A DNA stretch of 64,000 nt from NCBI GenBank assembly GCA_903813345.2, contig CAIIXF020000005.1:930001-994000 (forward strand), given 5' to 3'. The notes below the pieces were generated by a model. It made no database searches, was not told the DNA's origin, and saw nothing but the letters and a program-made list of their open reading frames with translations. Shown here piece after piece: positions 32,284 through 47,200 of the stretch (position 1 is its first letter; every line of letters begins with the position of its first letter). A program made the translations under genes and the position numbers. This stretch comes from Owenia fusiformis (Eukaryota > Annelida > Polychaeta > Sabellida > Oweniidae).

Positions 32284-35200
32284 ATGAAAGAGATATCAGC
32301 CACTGGTGCTAAAAATGGGAAAATATCGAGTAACATTTCGCAGCTCAAAAATTTGTATCCGGAAAAATTTCATCAAATTCAATCCCGTTTCAAAACAATG
32401 GGAAAAATCTATCCTGAAGAAAAGCAACTTGTAAAGGAAATGAGTGGCGAGATATATCGTTCTACTGGAACGGAAATTAGCTTAGGTGGTGAACATGGAG
32501 ACATTCAAACTGTTAGGATATTTGGCAGTTTTGAAGATGTCGATAGTCTGAAAAAATACAACAAAAGCTTACATCCTGGTTTGGAACGGCTGCAAAATGA
32601 TGTATCAGTGTCGGAATCTGAGGAGAAGCTGCTCCTTTTAAACACATCTTTATCAAGTGCAAATAGTTTTGAACTGTCTACAAGTTTGCCTAATTTATGT
32701 GACGGCTTTAATGATACATTGACCTCTGATCAATGTAGCGTAAATGGTCAATATGATCAGATATCACACAGTAGTTACACAGACATTCATAACTCTCCCA
32801 CGAGACCACATAAACTTTTATCAATATCAAATGAATGTCATACCATAAAAACACTCAAAGACAATGCTCTGTCCACTTCAGCTGATAGTGGCACTAGGAC
32901 TACTTTAGTTCACAGTAGCGCTTCTAGTTTAAAGGACAAGGTATCAGATAAGGAGACAGATGGAGACATTGCCCAAAGCAAATCATCTCAGGATTTACAT
33001 ATACGTGTGAATAAAGAAAACAATGGTTTATCTGCAGTTTTAGCTAACATTCCTCTTGTATATATTCCTCATAGTAAAAAGTTAATACCTGCCAAACCTG
33101 ATCATACTCATACTTCAAACCCTGGTCCAAGTATCCCTGCAATAATCCCAGTTAATCAGTCTCTCGATTCATCAAAATGTGCTAATGATATGCCGAATCT
33201 GCAATCTTCTGTTCTTGCCGAAAGCCAGTCCACTCTTACGCAGGGAAGTGTCACAGACTTAGAAAATTATGATGAGATCGCTGATGAATTATCTAGCCTG
33301 ACATGTGAAAGTGACTCCCCAGGGAGTACCTTAGCTAGGAATAATAATACTTGCTCACTAACACGAGCTGAAGAAACGTCATCTTATGGTAGTGTGTCAA
33401 GTTTTAGCACAGGCACTGATTTCAGTGCATCAGCATCTATCAACAGCGACTTCATTGAGAACAAACTCATAAACCCTGAACCGGATGAATCGGGCTTTGT
33501 AGAAATAAACCTAAATGGACGGAACTCTTATGAAAAGTCCAGAAACAGTTCACAAGACAGTGGTATTGATGCTGAGAGAGGAGGTACAAAACCAAAAAGG
33601 AAAAACACTAGTGGATTTACTAGCTTTCTATCCAGGTAAGGATTTGTTGTATCTGAAATTTAAATGTTGCAGTGTTCATGTTTTATGAGTGGAATTGGTG
33701 AGAATCAATGTTATAAACATTAAGAACTAAGGTAGTTCCGCAAGATGAATATCTCCATGAGATTTTCATGATTACAATATTTAATGAAAAGGGTTATAAG
33801 TATTTGCTCATTAACACACATCAAAATCACTAAGTGTGGGACTACCTTAAGATTCTTCATTCAACTTTGAGAAAGGAATGAAGAGAAACTCAACCTTAAT
33901 GATATTTTAAGTACATTTTACAATTACAATGTTATCATTAAGGTAGTTGAATAGAATGAATATGCTGACATCATGCAACGCTTGGTCAAAGCCATCTAAT
34001 ATAACTATAGTATACATTCTGATACTCATAGCATCTTTCTGTTTCACATCTCAGGGCTGAGAAGAAATGAGATGTCATGATTTATCACGATGACTCTTAT
34101 AGACCGTAACCTTAATATGTATAAGGATAACATAAGTATAAGTAAATATTCTGAATAGGCATATGGGAGATGAGTTCTGTGGAAGAGAATGTCAGACCAG
34201 ATCTTGGAATGTTACAAATAAATAGCAGTTAAAAACAAACAGGTGTAAAAACAGCCGTAATGGAAATAGAAAGCTGCAATTCATTTACATCAATACAGTG
34301 AAGCTTAAGGATAACGACAGCTAAATTCAGACATAAATATAATTCCTTCAGCATTAGTTCAATTTTTATGGTAATTTGACACACTCATCAATATATGAAT
34401 GCAATATTACACTGATCAAAGAAAATATTTGTGCAGATGTTAAAATAAGAGATAGGACTAGGTTTATTTGGCACAAAAATGTTTCACTCTGTAAGAAAAA
34501 TACTGAGCCAATATTGAATGTTTCATGTAAGACTGAGGCTTATGGTGAGTCTCACTTAAGAGTGTTATTGCACTGGAATAAATAATCAATATCATTCCCG
34601 GAGAAAGGTGATTGTTCCGATTTGCAACTAGATTCATCACACCTTTATTATGCCCCGTATCGTCACGTCTGAGGTAGACAATTGTATACATAATCTAAAG
34701 GATAATAGTTAATTATCAGCTAGATATTCAGCTTAATTTCATAATTACACTATTCAAAGTTTCATATGTATAATAGACAACCCCTGGATATTTGAGATTA
34801 GAACTAACAGTGATTTCATTAACGGCGTCCTTCAATGGAAAGGATGTAAATCAAGATTGGGTGGATGTAAATTAAAAAAATAATTACGTTTTTGGGACGC
34901 AATTTGAATTTCGTAAATCACTTCGTGAATCAACTAAATAATTGAAGGAAATTCTATTTCTAAAAGAAATAAAATTTTCTTTCGAAGTTTCCTTCCCGGA
35001 AGTTGATTTCTGATCGAAATAGTACGAGGCATGTGATAGAACAAATAGTTATCCAATACTCGATACCCGAGCAGTAATCAGTACGAGTCTTACGATTGGC
35101 CGCTAGCTGAAGACCCGATTTAAACCATTTTCTATTGGTCAAGTGCGATCACAAGATCATTATTTAAGATTGCGCATGCGCAAGAAACTGAACCAAAAAT

Positions 35201-38200
35201 TGAACCTCTCGCAGATTGCCCCTAAACTAAAGCAAAATCAGTAGCTAATCTCTTCGAAACACGCAAAGAAAATATGTTTCTAATGGTTGAATATAAGTTA
35301 TACCTCACACGTGATGGTATCTGTATCATTCAATGACATACTAGACTCGCCAGAACACTAATTTAGACCGTTTTTTTATATGGGTTCCTGTCATACAGGA
35401 CCATTCAAGCTAACTGGTTGTTGTTTTTATGCATTGAAATGTTTGCATTATTCACCACCTGTCACAAATTCCATTTATTTTCAGGATGTTTTAAAGTTTT
35501 CTTAATGGAATATGTAGGCTGTAAGTGAATAAAATATAATAAAATTATTTATCCCATGACAGTAATTACTCATTCATATAATAAAACGAACATATTGCTT
35601 AAGTAGTAGATCATGTTTAAGAGATGCAATTCTAACAATAATGGCCTTAAAACCATTAATTCCCAGTGCTCAAGATATTCTACAGACATTCTTAATCTAC
35701 AATGCTTCTCTGTGATTAAGAAGAAATCACTCAGTTTCTCTCAATTCTATATAATTAGTGTTGAATTCATGTTTCTCTAAACATTTATTCTTCTGTTCTA
35801 CTTCTTTTCATTTTTATTGTATAACACAAAAAATCGCAGTTATATTTATTCAAAGGGTCAATATCCAATAGAAACATAGAAAATAATCATGTTGCTCTGG
35901 TGAATTAGGTTAGAAAACGAGAAAAATCTAAATTGGAATATTGTTTGGTCTTTTCTGTTTTCCATTGAGAGCTTTTATTGCTTTTCTGTAGAAAATACCA
36001 TAGACAGGTCATTCTTGTATTTTAGATCACTGCTCTGTATACATTGGGAGGTCAGTACCAAAAAGGTCTAACAGATCTTTCTTCATAAAATTGTGATCCA
36101 TAACTTACAACATGATTCAATGATATAGCTTGTATAATCTTTACATCAATCAAAAATCAATCTGTTGGGCTTCTGAACCAGAGGATTCTTTTAAAATAAG
36201 TTGCAATCCCGGCCCATAGAAGTAACAAAAAATTCAGGGATTACTGTCTCAATGTTGGGGTTAGATCCATTAATCAGAAATCAATAGCAGCAATTTGGAT
36301 TTCCCTTACCCTTTTCAAGTTCTTACAAGACTCTGGATTTCAGAGTAACACGGCCTGGAGCAAAGATTTAATGTAAGTTGCAATTAAAATCATTATGTAG
36401 GCTGTCTTAGTTGGCAGTAATTTCTAAAGATTATGAAGATTGTCGAACGGGGATTTCAAGGATTACTGTCCTGATGCTGATAGATGCTGGGGTTTTGATG
36501 ACTGCATCTGAATCAAAAATCAATAACTGATTTATCAATCGACTTAGTCCCTTAATTCATTTATGTACCTGAGTTGCAACCATTTCATGTTAACTGCTTT
36601 GGATAGTTAGTAAATAGTTGTCATAATTGTTCATAATTGTCATAATTGTTCCCTCCACGATGTTAATCCTTGGTTAGAGGATGTTTGAGAGCCTGGGGGG
36701 GGGGATAGGGGTAAGGGACATGTGAAATATTACAAGCCACCTGATCAGTTCTTCTGGTGGTTGCCAATCTTGGATTCAAGCTTTATAAAAATCATAGTAT
36801 AAAGCTAAGATGGGATCATGGGAGACCTTACCTCATTTTAAAGGTCAGTAAAAATTTTGATGGAAAGATATGCCTGGAACAGTTTTTTATTCGTGTTTGA
36901 TTACTATTCATGCTATAATGAATAGAAGAAGTTATTAGATTTTAGAACTGACCTAATGGAGGAATTTAGCAGTTGTAAATGTGAACTGTCAAATAATTTT
37001 TTTTTCTTACTGGTAGTAATGTATTATACAGATGCTTGATGTTGGGATTTTCTGGCATAAATATTTGCAAATGGTTGAAGTAAATTATTCATGTATTGAC
37101 CTTGAGGATTGGGAATGAATTCTCTCTCAAATATGCTTATCTTCCATGGAAAATTTATTACAAGTTCATTGCGATGTTTGAAATATTGAATAGCACCATT
37201 TCTTTGGCATATATCCAGGGCATTGTATTTTGGATTCAGATTATAAGAATATTTGATTTGTAGAACACTTATCTATAACAAGCTTATAAATTAGGATTAC
37301 TAGAGAATAAGAAAAAAACGTCATACTAACAGTCGAGTTTTAGAACGCAATAATAGATTGAAGACTGAGTTGAATTAGCAAAAAATATCATTTTTAGGCA
37401 TAAGTATAACTGCATGTACTTTAAGTTGTATAGAGAAACACAAAAATCATTCACATCATTTACATTTTAGAGAGAAATCACATGAAATAACATGAACAGA
37501 AAGAGTTTCATAAACAGGATTATACCTTTAAACTACTGTCATGTCCCCAGTCTGTGTTTTCTGGTAATCTGCTTAACGTCAAAACCCATTGTTATGTCTG
37601 GGTATTATTTATTTTGAATCAGATTAGTCCGTTTCATGATTGTCCAATCAGACCTGCATTATGTCCAGATATTATATTTGTATGTGAAATATCTGTTGTC
37701 TACTCCAAGATAAAAATTCTGTTTTAAGTTTTTTTGATAAAGTGGAGGAGAGGGTTGGTGGAGACCTAATACTAACCCTGTTGGCCAATGATTTATGTTG
37801 CCATTTGATACAACATGCTTCAATTATTCCTGTTAATTGCATCAAACCCCCATCACTATTTAACTTTTATACTGGGGAGGGAGGGAAGATTGGGGGGCTG
37901 ATAAAACACTGTTTCTGTAATTTAGCAATCTTTATTGTCAGCAGGCCAACTGAATCCATGTGTGCATTTATTTGTTCCGTCCAGGATTAAGTAAAGGGAA
38001 TCTAAAGGAGACTTGCTGCTCCTATGGGAGATAATAGTAAATGTTGGTATAATGTGGCTGGTTCATTGTGGCATTACATTGCAAAAAACAGTAAAACAAA
38101 CATGCACTTAACTGACATTTTGATCAAACATGCTATGAGATCATGACTCTTGATATACCTCTGTTTATTTACTATTGTTTGATTATCAAAGAATGATAAA

Positions 38201-41200
38201 AATCCGTAAAACAACAGTCAATGGACTGTAGGTTCAAGTCTGCTTAACTCAACATTTATTCACAACGTTTTTATTGTTGCTGTGCTCAAGACTGGCATTA
38301 TAAAACAGCATGTAGGGTAGACACAATTTGTGTAGGTTTGTGGTTATATAAATGTGAAATAAAATGTACATGTCAGGTTGTCGACGCCCCCCTGATTTAT
38401 AAATAAAGTATTTTGATGTATGTAGGATTGGTATTCACATTTAAAAAATATCATATTCGCTGAGACAAATTGATAAAGGTAAGGCATTAATAAAAGAATG
38501 TAATATCTTTATTATGCTGTCAAGTATGTCAATACTATACAAACATTTAATGTTGCCAATAAAGTTAAGCATGAGAAACGTATTATAGCATTATTATAAT
38601 CTTAATATTCTATATAATGTTGGGGAGTATTTTCATTTACATTTTGTAAATTGTTTTATAATTCACTTGTAGAGATTGGTCAATGATACAGTTTCCCATA
38701 AAATTATGAGTCAATAGTCTAGCAACAAGCCCTTGTGTGTTAGAAAGTGTGTACTCAAGTAGTGTGTGTGTGGGGGGGGATAACAGGGGTTTGTAGTTAG
38801 AATAATTGGTATGTGTGCATTGAATTATTTTCTGTACTCATGTGTACTGGTTTATGACATGAGGGGGTTTAGTATGTATTCATGGCTGTTGCGCGCTGGT
38901 TCTGATTGGTTGATTTGTATGGGATGGGGAGGGGGTCTGTTTTCATAGATTTGGGGCCCTTTATGAATCATTTCAACACAGCTCTGATGAAAAGTAAATG
39001 ATGCCTGCCTTGATTCCCTAAGAAGTTTTAGGATGAAACCATGACAACATGATATATTTAAAGTGACATTTAAGAAGTTCTGACTCAGTTTTAAATAGTT
39101 TATCTTAGCTGAAAATGTCAAACCACAAGAGAATCACATAGATCAGCCAAATCATATAATCGTAGCACAAATTATTCCTCTGTAGAAATGCCCCTCAGAT
39201 TGTTTTTTATGCTGAACATAGACTTCTCATTTGTCTTGCCAACTCCTACATATTGCCATTTTCTGCAAATTTTGAATGAAATTATGAAATTTTGAATGAA
39301 TTTATTCTATTTCTATATGCTCAACTACTCTATTTTCTGCTTTATTTTGCAATTTAAAACATAATATTCCTCTTGGGCGTGCTGACATAAATCATTCAAA
39401 AGGGTGGAGGGCTTGTTGAGATCTTAGGCCTTGAAAACATATCTTTGGAAGTGGACTATGAATTTTCTCAAGTTTTCATTAATAAGAAAGTTGGAGTTGG
39501 AAAATTTTGGGACTGGCATGTATTTTTACGCATTACTTAGAAATCACAGCAAATTAAGAAATTCAAGATACCACATCTTTGATTAACTTATGGCAGTTTG
39601 ATATTAAGACTAGATTGATCTGGAATGAGCAACATATTTTTTTAAAATTCAGTACCATCTGTCAGAATTCTCCATCCAGAGAATCCTGGAAAAATGTAGC
39701 TCAAGTGCACTAAACTCAACAATGTTGTTATGGTGGTAACTATGGCAACCACTTCCAAACAGTTGTTATAGTGATGGATTATCATGAGAGGTTTACAAAA
39801 TACCTTGTCTCATTTTACATCACAATAAATTGTTACCCAGGCTTAACACAATCCTATCTGAACATTGAGGAATGTAACTGGTCTCAAAATATCGGGAAAG
39901 TATGGTTAAGATTTAGTCAAATCCAGGAATCTTAACTTTAGATGCAACATTGATTTGAGTATCAATAATTCAGCTGTTGTTCGATCATAACATAGAATCT
40001 CATTAATGGTATAACAACAAACAAGCAAACAAACAAACAAACAAACAAACAAACAAACTAACTAACAAACGCAGCTTCACATCAGTTGAGATCCCCAATG
40101 CATCCAGATTGTGGAAAAGAGTAAATTGAAGATTTTTATCACTTTATGCCACATCAACTATACATCCCATTGTCTCCCGAAGGAGAAACCTCTCAGCTCA
40201 TTATCACCCTCTGCCATTATCACAATCTCCCAACTAGGTTTGACCCCCCCCCCCATTCCTTCCATGTTATTCTTGTTATTCCATCTTATTTCTTTCACGT
40301 GTCATCATAAGTTTTTGTATTCTCACATGGAAAGAAACATGTACTTTTTAATCTGAAGTGTTTCATAAACATTCTCGTAATTTGTACTTTTAACGATCGT
40401 AATCATGTTCTGAGTATTAATTGTAAATTACATTAAGTACTTTCAAGTACATCTAATACCATTTGAATCCTGACCTCAACCCCTAACACACCATTGGCCT
40501 CAATGTTAAAGAGTAACAAGAAGCAAATCATGAAATCATGCAAAGTGCATGATCTATAAACAATTCACATTATATTTAGAGAATCCTGGTTGGGTTCTAG
40601 CTAATCTTACCACCCATGTGAGTTCAAGAATTGCCTACGAGGAAAACTTCAATAATTTGTGTTTTTAAATATAAAATAGACAGAAATTATGCAAAATTAA
40701 CAAGAATTTAAGTTGATATCCTTAAATTATATATCCTAAATTATATAGTAATTCAAAATTTGTAGACAGTTTATTGAAATTTTGGAGATATATAGCATGA
40801 AGTAATGTTGTTGAGAGAGAACTTTCAGAGTGTTAAATACAAGACATGTTGAGTCACTAATCTGTTGTGTACACAAGTGTTGTTCTTGTAATCTCCTAAT
40901 TACCAGTCAATAAATCGCAGTCTGTTTCTGAAGAAAGAACAACATTCAACAAGAAAATGTAGAAGTGGCACATATAAATTCAAGATTCTGATCTCAGAGA
41001 CCTGAGCTTGAACACCATTGCCTAGATATAAAAGTCCAAAAGAATCCTTGTCTCAACCCTACTCCCTTGCATTTGGGGTCACCCTCAGAAAATATAAATG
41101 TAAGAAATGTAGTCAACTTAATCTAGGATGAACCATGGGCTTTCAACGAGATCTTGAAAGCCCATGGATGAACTTAACATGAAACATTCACCCAGTCATT

Positions 41201-44200
41201 TGATTGGATCTTGTCTACTATCTCAGGAAAAAAGGACAGGTTTAGAAAAGATAAAGACTTTGATAAAGCAGAATAATGCTAAGTTCCTCTTATTTCTTTT
41301 CATTGTCTGCTGAATTTTGACTCTTCTCACGTTTGATTCATTTTTCAGTTAAACGACGATTTAACTACCACTGACTTTATTGTAATTTGAACAAGAGATC
41401 ATTCATGTTGTTAAAAACCAGCGTTAAAGAGTGGTATATGCTATGCAAAGATCATGGGGAAAATATAAACCTACTCAGTATGCATGGGTAGTTGTAGCCT
41501 TATATTCAAGTCATCACCAGGTTATCAATAATGATTTTAACCCATTTCTATGTTATTTGAAGGCTTCAGTAACAAGAACTGTTTTTTATCATTAATTTCT
41601 TTCATTTGTAGGGCAGGTAAACAGCTCTATAAATAGAAGTTCCATTTTCAGGCACTTGTTTTTAAAGTTTTGCTTCTGCAATATTATTCTGTTGAAACAC
41701 CTGGTTATTGCATTCTATGTTATTTTTTGAAAGAGATGAGCCTAAAAGACCATTCACGGTTTGGAGAACAAAGTTCATCAGTCTACTGCATGTTATGCCT
41801 GCTTTGGACAATTTTGATATTTTTACATATTGTAGATTTAAATGTTCTGTTTTGAATATCATAATCTCATTTTGGTGAATTTCTGTATTTTTCATAAAAA
41901 AATTATTAGCGCAGTACACTGATGAACTTCTTTGTCCAAATGGTTTTATTGTCATTGACTTGAACATCCTATTACTGAAAATGCCAACATGACATAAAGT
42001 AGTATAACAGATAATTTGAAAAGCAAGTAAGAGTAAAACAACAGTTTATTAGTTTATTGATCATCCCATTGCTTCACTTAACAGGTTGAAGTGATATTAT
42101 GATTGCAAATTGATATGATTCTTATGTCTTATTGAATTGGGATGTTCGCCTATTCATTTCATTTTATATGCTACTACTACATGTACATTGATTTCTTTAC
42201 ATTTTATCAAATTCTTTTAACCACATTTTTGTCATAAATCTAATGCCTGATTCTTTTAACAACATTTTTCTTGTCTTTATTCTCATGAGTACATTTTTCT
42301 AACACTTTGTAATAATTTTTGTGACACTTTTGTCATAATTCTCGTAACTGCTTTCTGAAATTTGTGTCATATCGGTAATTCTTATGACAACATTTTTGAT
42401 ATAATCCTTGTGAATGCATTAAATCCATAGATAAAACCAGACATATTAGAACCGAACCTCAGTAAGATATATAGGTTATGGTTGTTCACTAAGTAGGTGA
42501 ACTGGGGACACAGGATATAACACACTTAGTACTTGCAAAATTATTTCACTCATTTTCTCCTTTTAGTAGGCAAGATTTTGTCAAGCTTCTCAGGTATCCC
42601 AGAAATAAATCTAAAAATATGATTTTTATCTATCTTTGTTCAGATTCTTGTTCTTTTCTATGTTGATTGCTAGAATGTCAATATTATTTGTAAATTGTTT
42701 GTTGTAAAGACTAGTAAGGATGACCTTGTTTATAACTTTTTTCCAATTTTATCACACTTTGTTTCATAATACATTTATTTTAAATTCGGATAATATGTGT
42801 ATATGTCATTTCATAAGAGATATATGATACATGTATATGGTAGTTAATGGTTTAAATGATACCTCTTCTTAAATCATACCTTAATCCCCTTCCAGTCCTC
42901 CCTCTCCAAACCTACCACTTTCCCAGTCCCCCGCCTCTCCCAGTCTTCCTCTCTTCAAACCCATATGCTCATTTGAAGCTCTTTATTTGAAGTTTATACA
43001 TAAGAAAAGTCACCCTCATTGTCCCCCTCCCCAGTCCCCCATTTCCCATTGCCCCTCAACCCTCAAACCCATTAAATGCTCCTCTAAAGCACATCATTTT
43101 GCGTATAAGAGATATCTAAGATCTAAGTTCAATCACACTCTCCCATAGTGAAGTCCTCAAAAGAGAGAGAGTTTTAATTCAATTAACACACTTCACAACT
43201 ATACATATTTTATTTTGGCTACATTTGCTCATTATACAGCTCATGCAGTTTCTCTTCCTTCAGGTCTCAACAATAGTGTGAATTTTCCCATGTGTATTTT
43301 TGTTGAAATTGCTGTTGTGAATCACAGTTGCAATTACTCAGATGCGAGTAGGTAGTTACCAGTTTCGCCACCAGGTGGCTGATTCGGGGGAAATAACATG
43401 GCAGGGTATTACAAAATTCCCTTAAACTTGAATATTCATCAGTTTTAGTGGTTCATTTTTCACATTACCCTTATGTATGTGATAGATAAAATATGTCCAG
43501 TGAAAGAAAATACTATCTGCCCAACACGAGAAAAGATATTTCACTTTTTGTGGTTTTACAACATGAAGTCTATGGGGAATCTCCCCGACCTAGAAGTCAC
43601 ATTTTCAAAGAAAATTAAATTTTCAAAGTTGATAAACTCTTTTCAAAACCACATTTCTAGGTGTGATTTTACATGTAGATTCCAAATATGACGTAAATCA
43701 AGAATATTTCTACTCGCATCTAGACTATTAGAATGTCACATGATATGATAATCAGATTTAAAGGAGTAGTATATCCCATATTTTTTTGTGGTATAACTTT
43801 CCTTTAAATAAAGAAGGATGATTTATGACGAATTGATTATGAATAATGGTACCCTGAGTATAGGAGCCTACTAATGAAGCTCTGAATGAAACATATAATA
43901 TCTCAATGACCCAAAGAGTAGCTGTTTTGGTCTTCAATTAGAGCATAGAAATCAGCAACTACTATTTTGTTTTGATAGGTATATTTAGATTGACTGTATT
44001 CTGATTGGTTGAGGCTAGATCAATTGATTTGATTGATATCATTAACTCAGAGTGTAGATGAAGTTCTCTTTTAAAGAAGCAAAATCATACAATATTTAGT
44101 ATTGGTACACACATATAGGTGGCGCTACATTGGGTTAAAAGTTCCTGTGTACGTATACTCCAACTAAACAATCAAACTATCTGAGGATGATACAGAATTT

Positions 44201-47200
44201 ATTGGCAAGATAAAGGTAATTATGCCAAGTGTATTGTATTCTGACAGAGTGAAGTGCACTGATTGTACTTATCTGCAGGCAAAACATTCCAATCAAAGAG
44301 CAAAGTGGAAATATTTTGCAGTCGTAAAGTGCAGCGAAACTTATATACAAGTGGACACCATTATTGGTATGGTTTGAGGAAATGAGATTGTTTATAATGA
44401 GGGGTTTCCTGTGTTTTTTCTTTGGAGCTTCATCAAATGGATTAAGAATGTTCTCTCAGAAATCTGAAAACGCAATTTGAAAAATGTAGGTGTTCATTTG
44501 AAAGAGGTGTTTCAATCAAGAACATTCATATCAGTGAGTTAACAGTAGAGAAAAGAATGTCATGTTAAATTAGAAAGAGGTTTTGCTGTATTCTTATCAC
44601 TTATGTGGATTCTCATACATAATCTTCTTACATCCATAATCCTTCATAATATTGCTTCCATTGTTCATTAATTAATAAAGACAATTGTATATTTCTTCAT
44701 TAGATAATACACATAATGATAACAAGACATTTCTGCATGGTAAACACACGCCAGGTGAGATTTACGTACTAGCTTGAGTTCAAAATTGTTATTTATGTTG
44801 CGGGCATCGTAATCCTGTCCCCAATACACAATATCTCTGGGTGCCCTGATGCCTACAGCCTAGCAGTAATTACAAAATGAAACTTTTGCCTCTTAAAGGA
44901 GAGCTTCGACTATATTGGGATCTACATGTGCTAGGCCCTGACCAGTATAATTGAATCCATTTAAATTAATAGAACCCCTTGATGTTAACGTGGAACATAA
45001 TTGTATGAACATGTCGTGAACATTGATTGCAGATTCAATTTCCTTCTTTATTTATGTGTTTGATATATACCTGGTTGTCCTGTTTCAAAACTAAGGGCTT
45101 AGATTACAGTGAGTCACTTGTAGACAAATATGAGCCTAGATTCCAGGGTATGATTCAGAGATACTGATTGGAAAGGAGATGCTATTTGATGAATTACTGC
45201 TGGGGTGACTGTGTATTCAGCTCTACAAATGACAAAATCTCACACAGGCAACAGGCTGAAATATAGAGCATTCGGGAAATGCTAAAATAACTAAAGGCTC
45301 TTACCTCCTTGAAAAAGAGCAGAAAAATTAGCAGAATTGAGAAAAGAGATGATGATAGGAATATACAAAAATGATGATAATTATTAAGAATAAAGACAGA
45401 TAGGTTGAATGTATGTACAATTACAGCTTATTAAGGATGAACATTCTGATACTCATCACAATTTTTGTTTTATAAACAGCAATTATTGTACAATGTATAT
45501 TCCACAGCCTTAACTATCCCTGGTATAGAGAGCAGATCTCTACAAGACAAGATAAAGAGGGAGCATAAGATAAAGAGTACCCTTTGCATTCGTTCGACTT
45601 CTTAGAAGAGAGCTCTGTCTTAATTAGACTCTGCACGCAGGGTAGATAAAGAGGGACTTGCAAAAATCAGACTGTGTTTTATTATGATGGCGATCAAAGG
45701 AATTTAGGAATTAGATCCACCAATCCCTCAGAACATTTCAGTCATCCTTGAAAACGTAGGTCTTGTGTTAGCTATTTGGGAGTGTTTCCTGTGTATTTGT
45801 GCTTCAATGCTCAAATGAATTGCTGAATGTTCAAATGCAATCACATGTACATGTATCACAGTGAGAGCAAGACCCCATCTTAACTGGGATAATTAATGAG
45901 CGAGTTAGTCACATAGGATCAAATATTGAGCTGTTGTTCTTGTTAATCACATATTGACCATTTGGTGTGGCTAGGTGTGTTTCAAGATTAGAACTCGGGT
46001 TGCGTCTGATTGATTTTTGTATTTCTCACCTTGGATTTGCTAAGTATTGATCGTCATGTGATTCAAAGGTAGATTGCATTTCATTGATTCCCACACTACA
46101 GGGGTTTGTTTGACCTCTCTCTCTCTCTATAAACTGTATATATATTTATATATGATTTTCCTTATGTATATATCGCATGCAATATTTGATTTTTGAGGTC
46201 AAACATGAAAATTTGTACCCTTTGCATTCATTTGACTTCACTTCTTTAAAGAGATCTTCGTCTTCACTCTTTCAGTTTACAATAAATTTCTGAACTCACC
46301 AAGCCAAGAAAATTTAGTTCAAGTGTGACAAAATTCATCTATAAATCCACATTTGTTGTTACGTTCCAGTTATCTTTTGTAGATAATTGATGAAATGATC
46401 ATAACAAGATAATGTGTGAGGAAACTGATATAGATTATGATGTTATCTTCCTTTTTGCCACTAGTTTTCCTCAAAAGGTTTTGTTTCAAGTGATAAGTTC
46501 ATCAATATATATATTAAGTACATCGGCCATGTACCTAAATATGAGGTAAGGTCAGTTGCACTTAGATGTGAATAGTTAGACTCCAAGGACTTTAACTGTG
46601 TTCATGGACTTTGAAATATTATATTTTCAGTTCAAGTAAACTTTTGTAAGTGACCTTATGAGTGCTAGTCATGTGCCTTTTACATATGGAGAGAAGTTTA
46701 TATAAGAAAAGTGATGAGTTATTCAAATAAGAAAAGGGAAGCACACGACACTAAATAACAAAGATTTGATTATTCAACATTTTACGACTGGGCCTTCTAT
46801 TAGGAAGAGTAAAACGTAGCAAAAATACCAAGTGTAACAAGAATACCAAGCCCGATTCAGGAAGGAATTTAAAATTTATCTGAACACAAATAAACATGAA
46901 GTGAAGATCTACCTTAACATTTGATTCAATATCTTAACAAACCTATACAATTTTATGAGGAAAGGAAGTATTTTATGAATACTAAGAAAGTGATTGGTTT
47001 TTACAAGTTTAGGCAACCAGGATGTTTACAGGCTTATATAAGCAATGACATTTACTCTAATTGTTTACAGAGTAACATTGAACCTTTTTTGTCACAAGGA
47101 ACAATATTTCAACAAATCTGACAGAACAAGGAAATCTACATCATATCAGTAAAAACATACAAATAGCAATGAGCTATCTGGTGTCACTCGCAACATAGCC

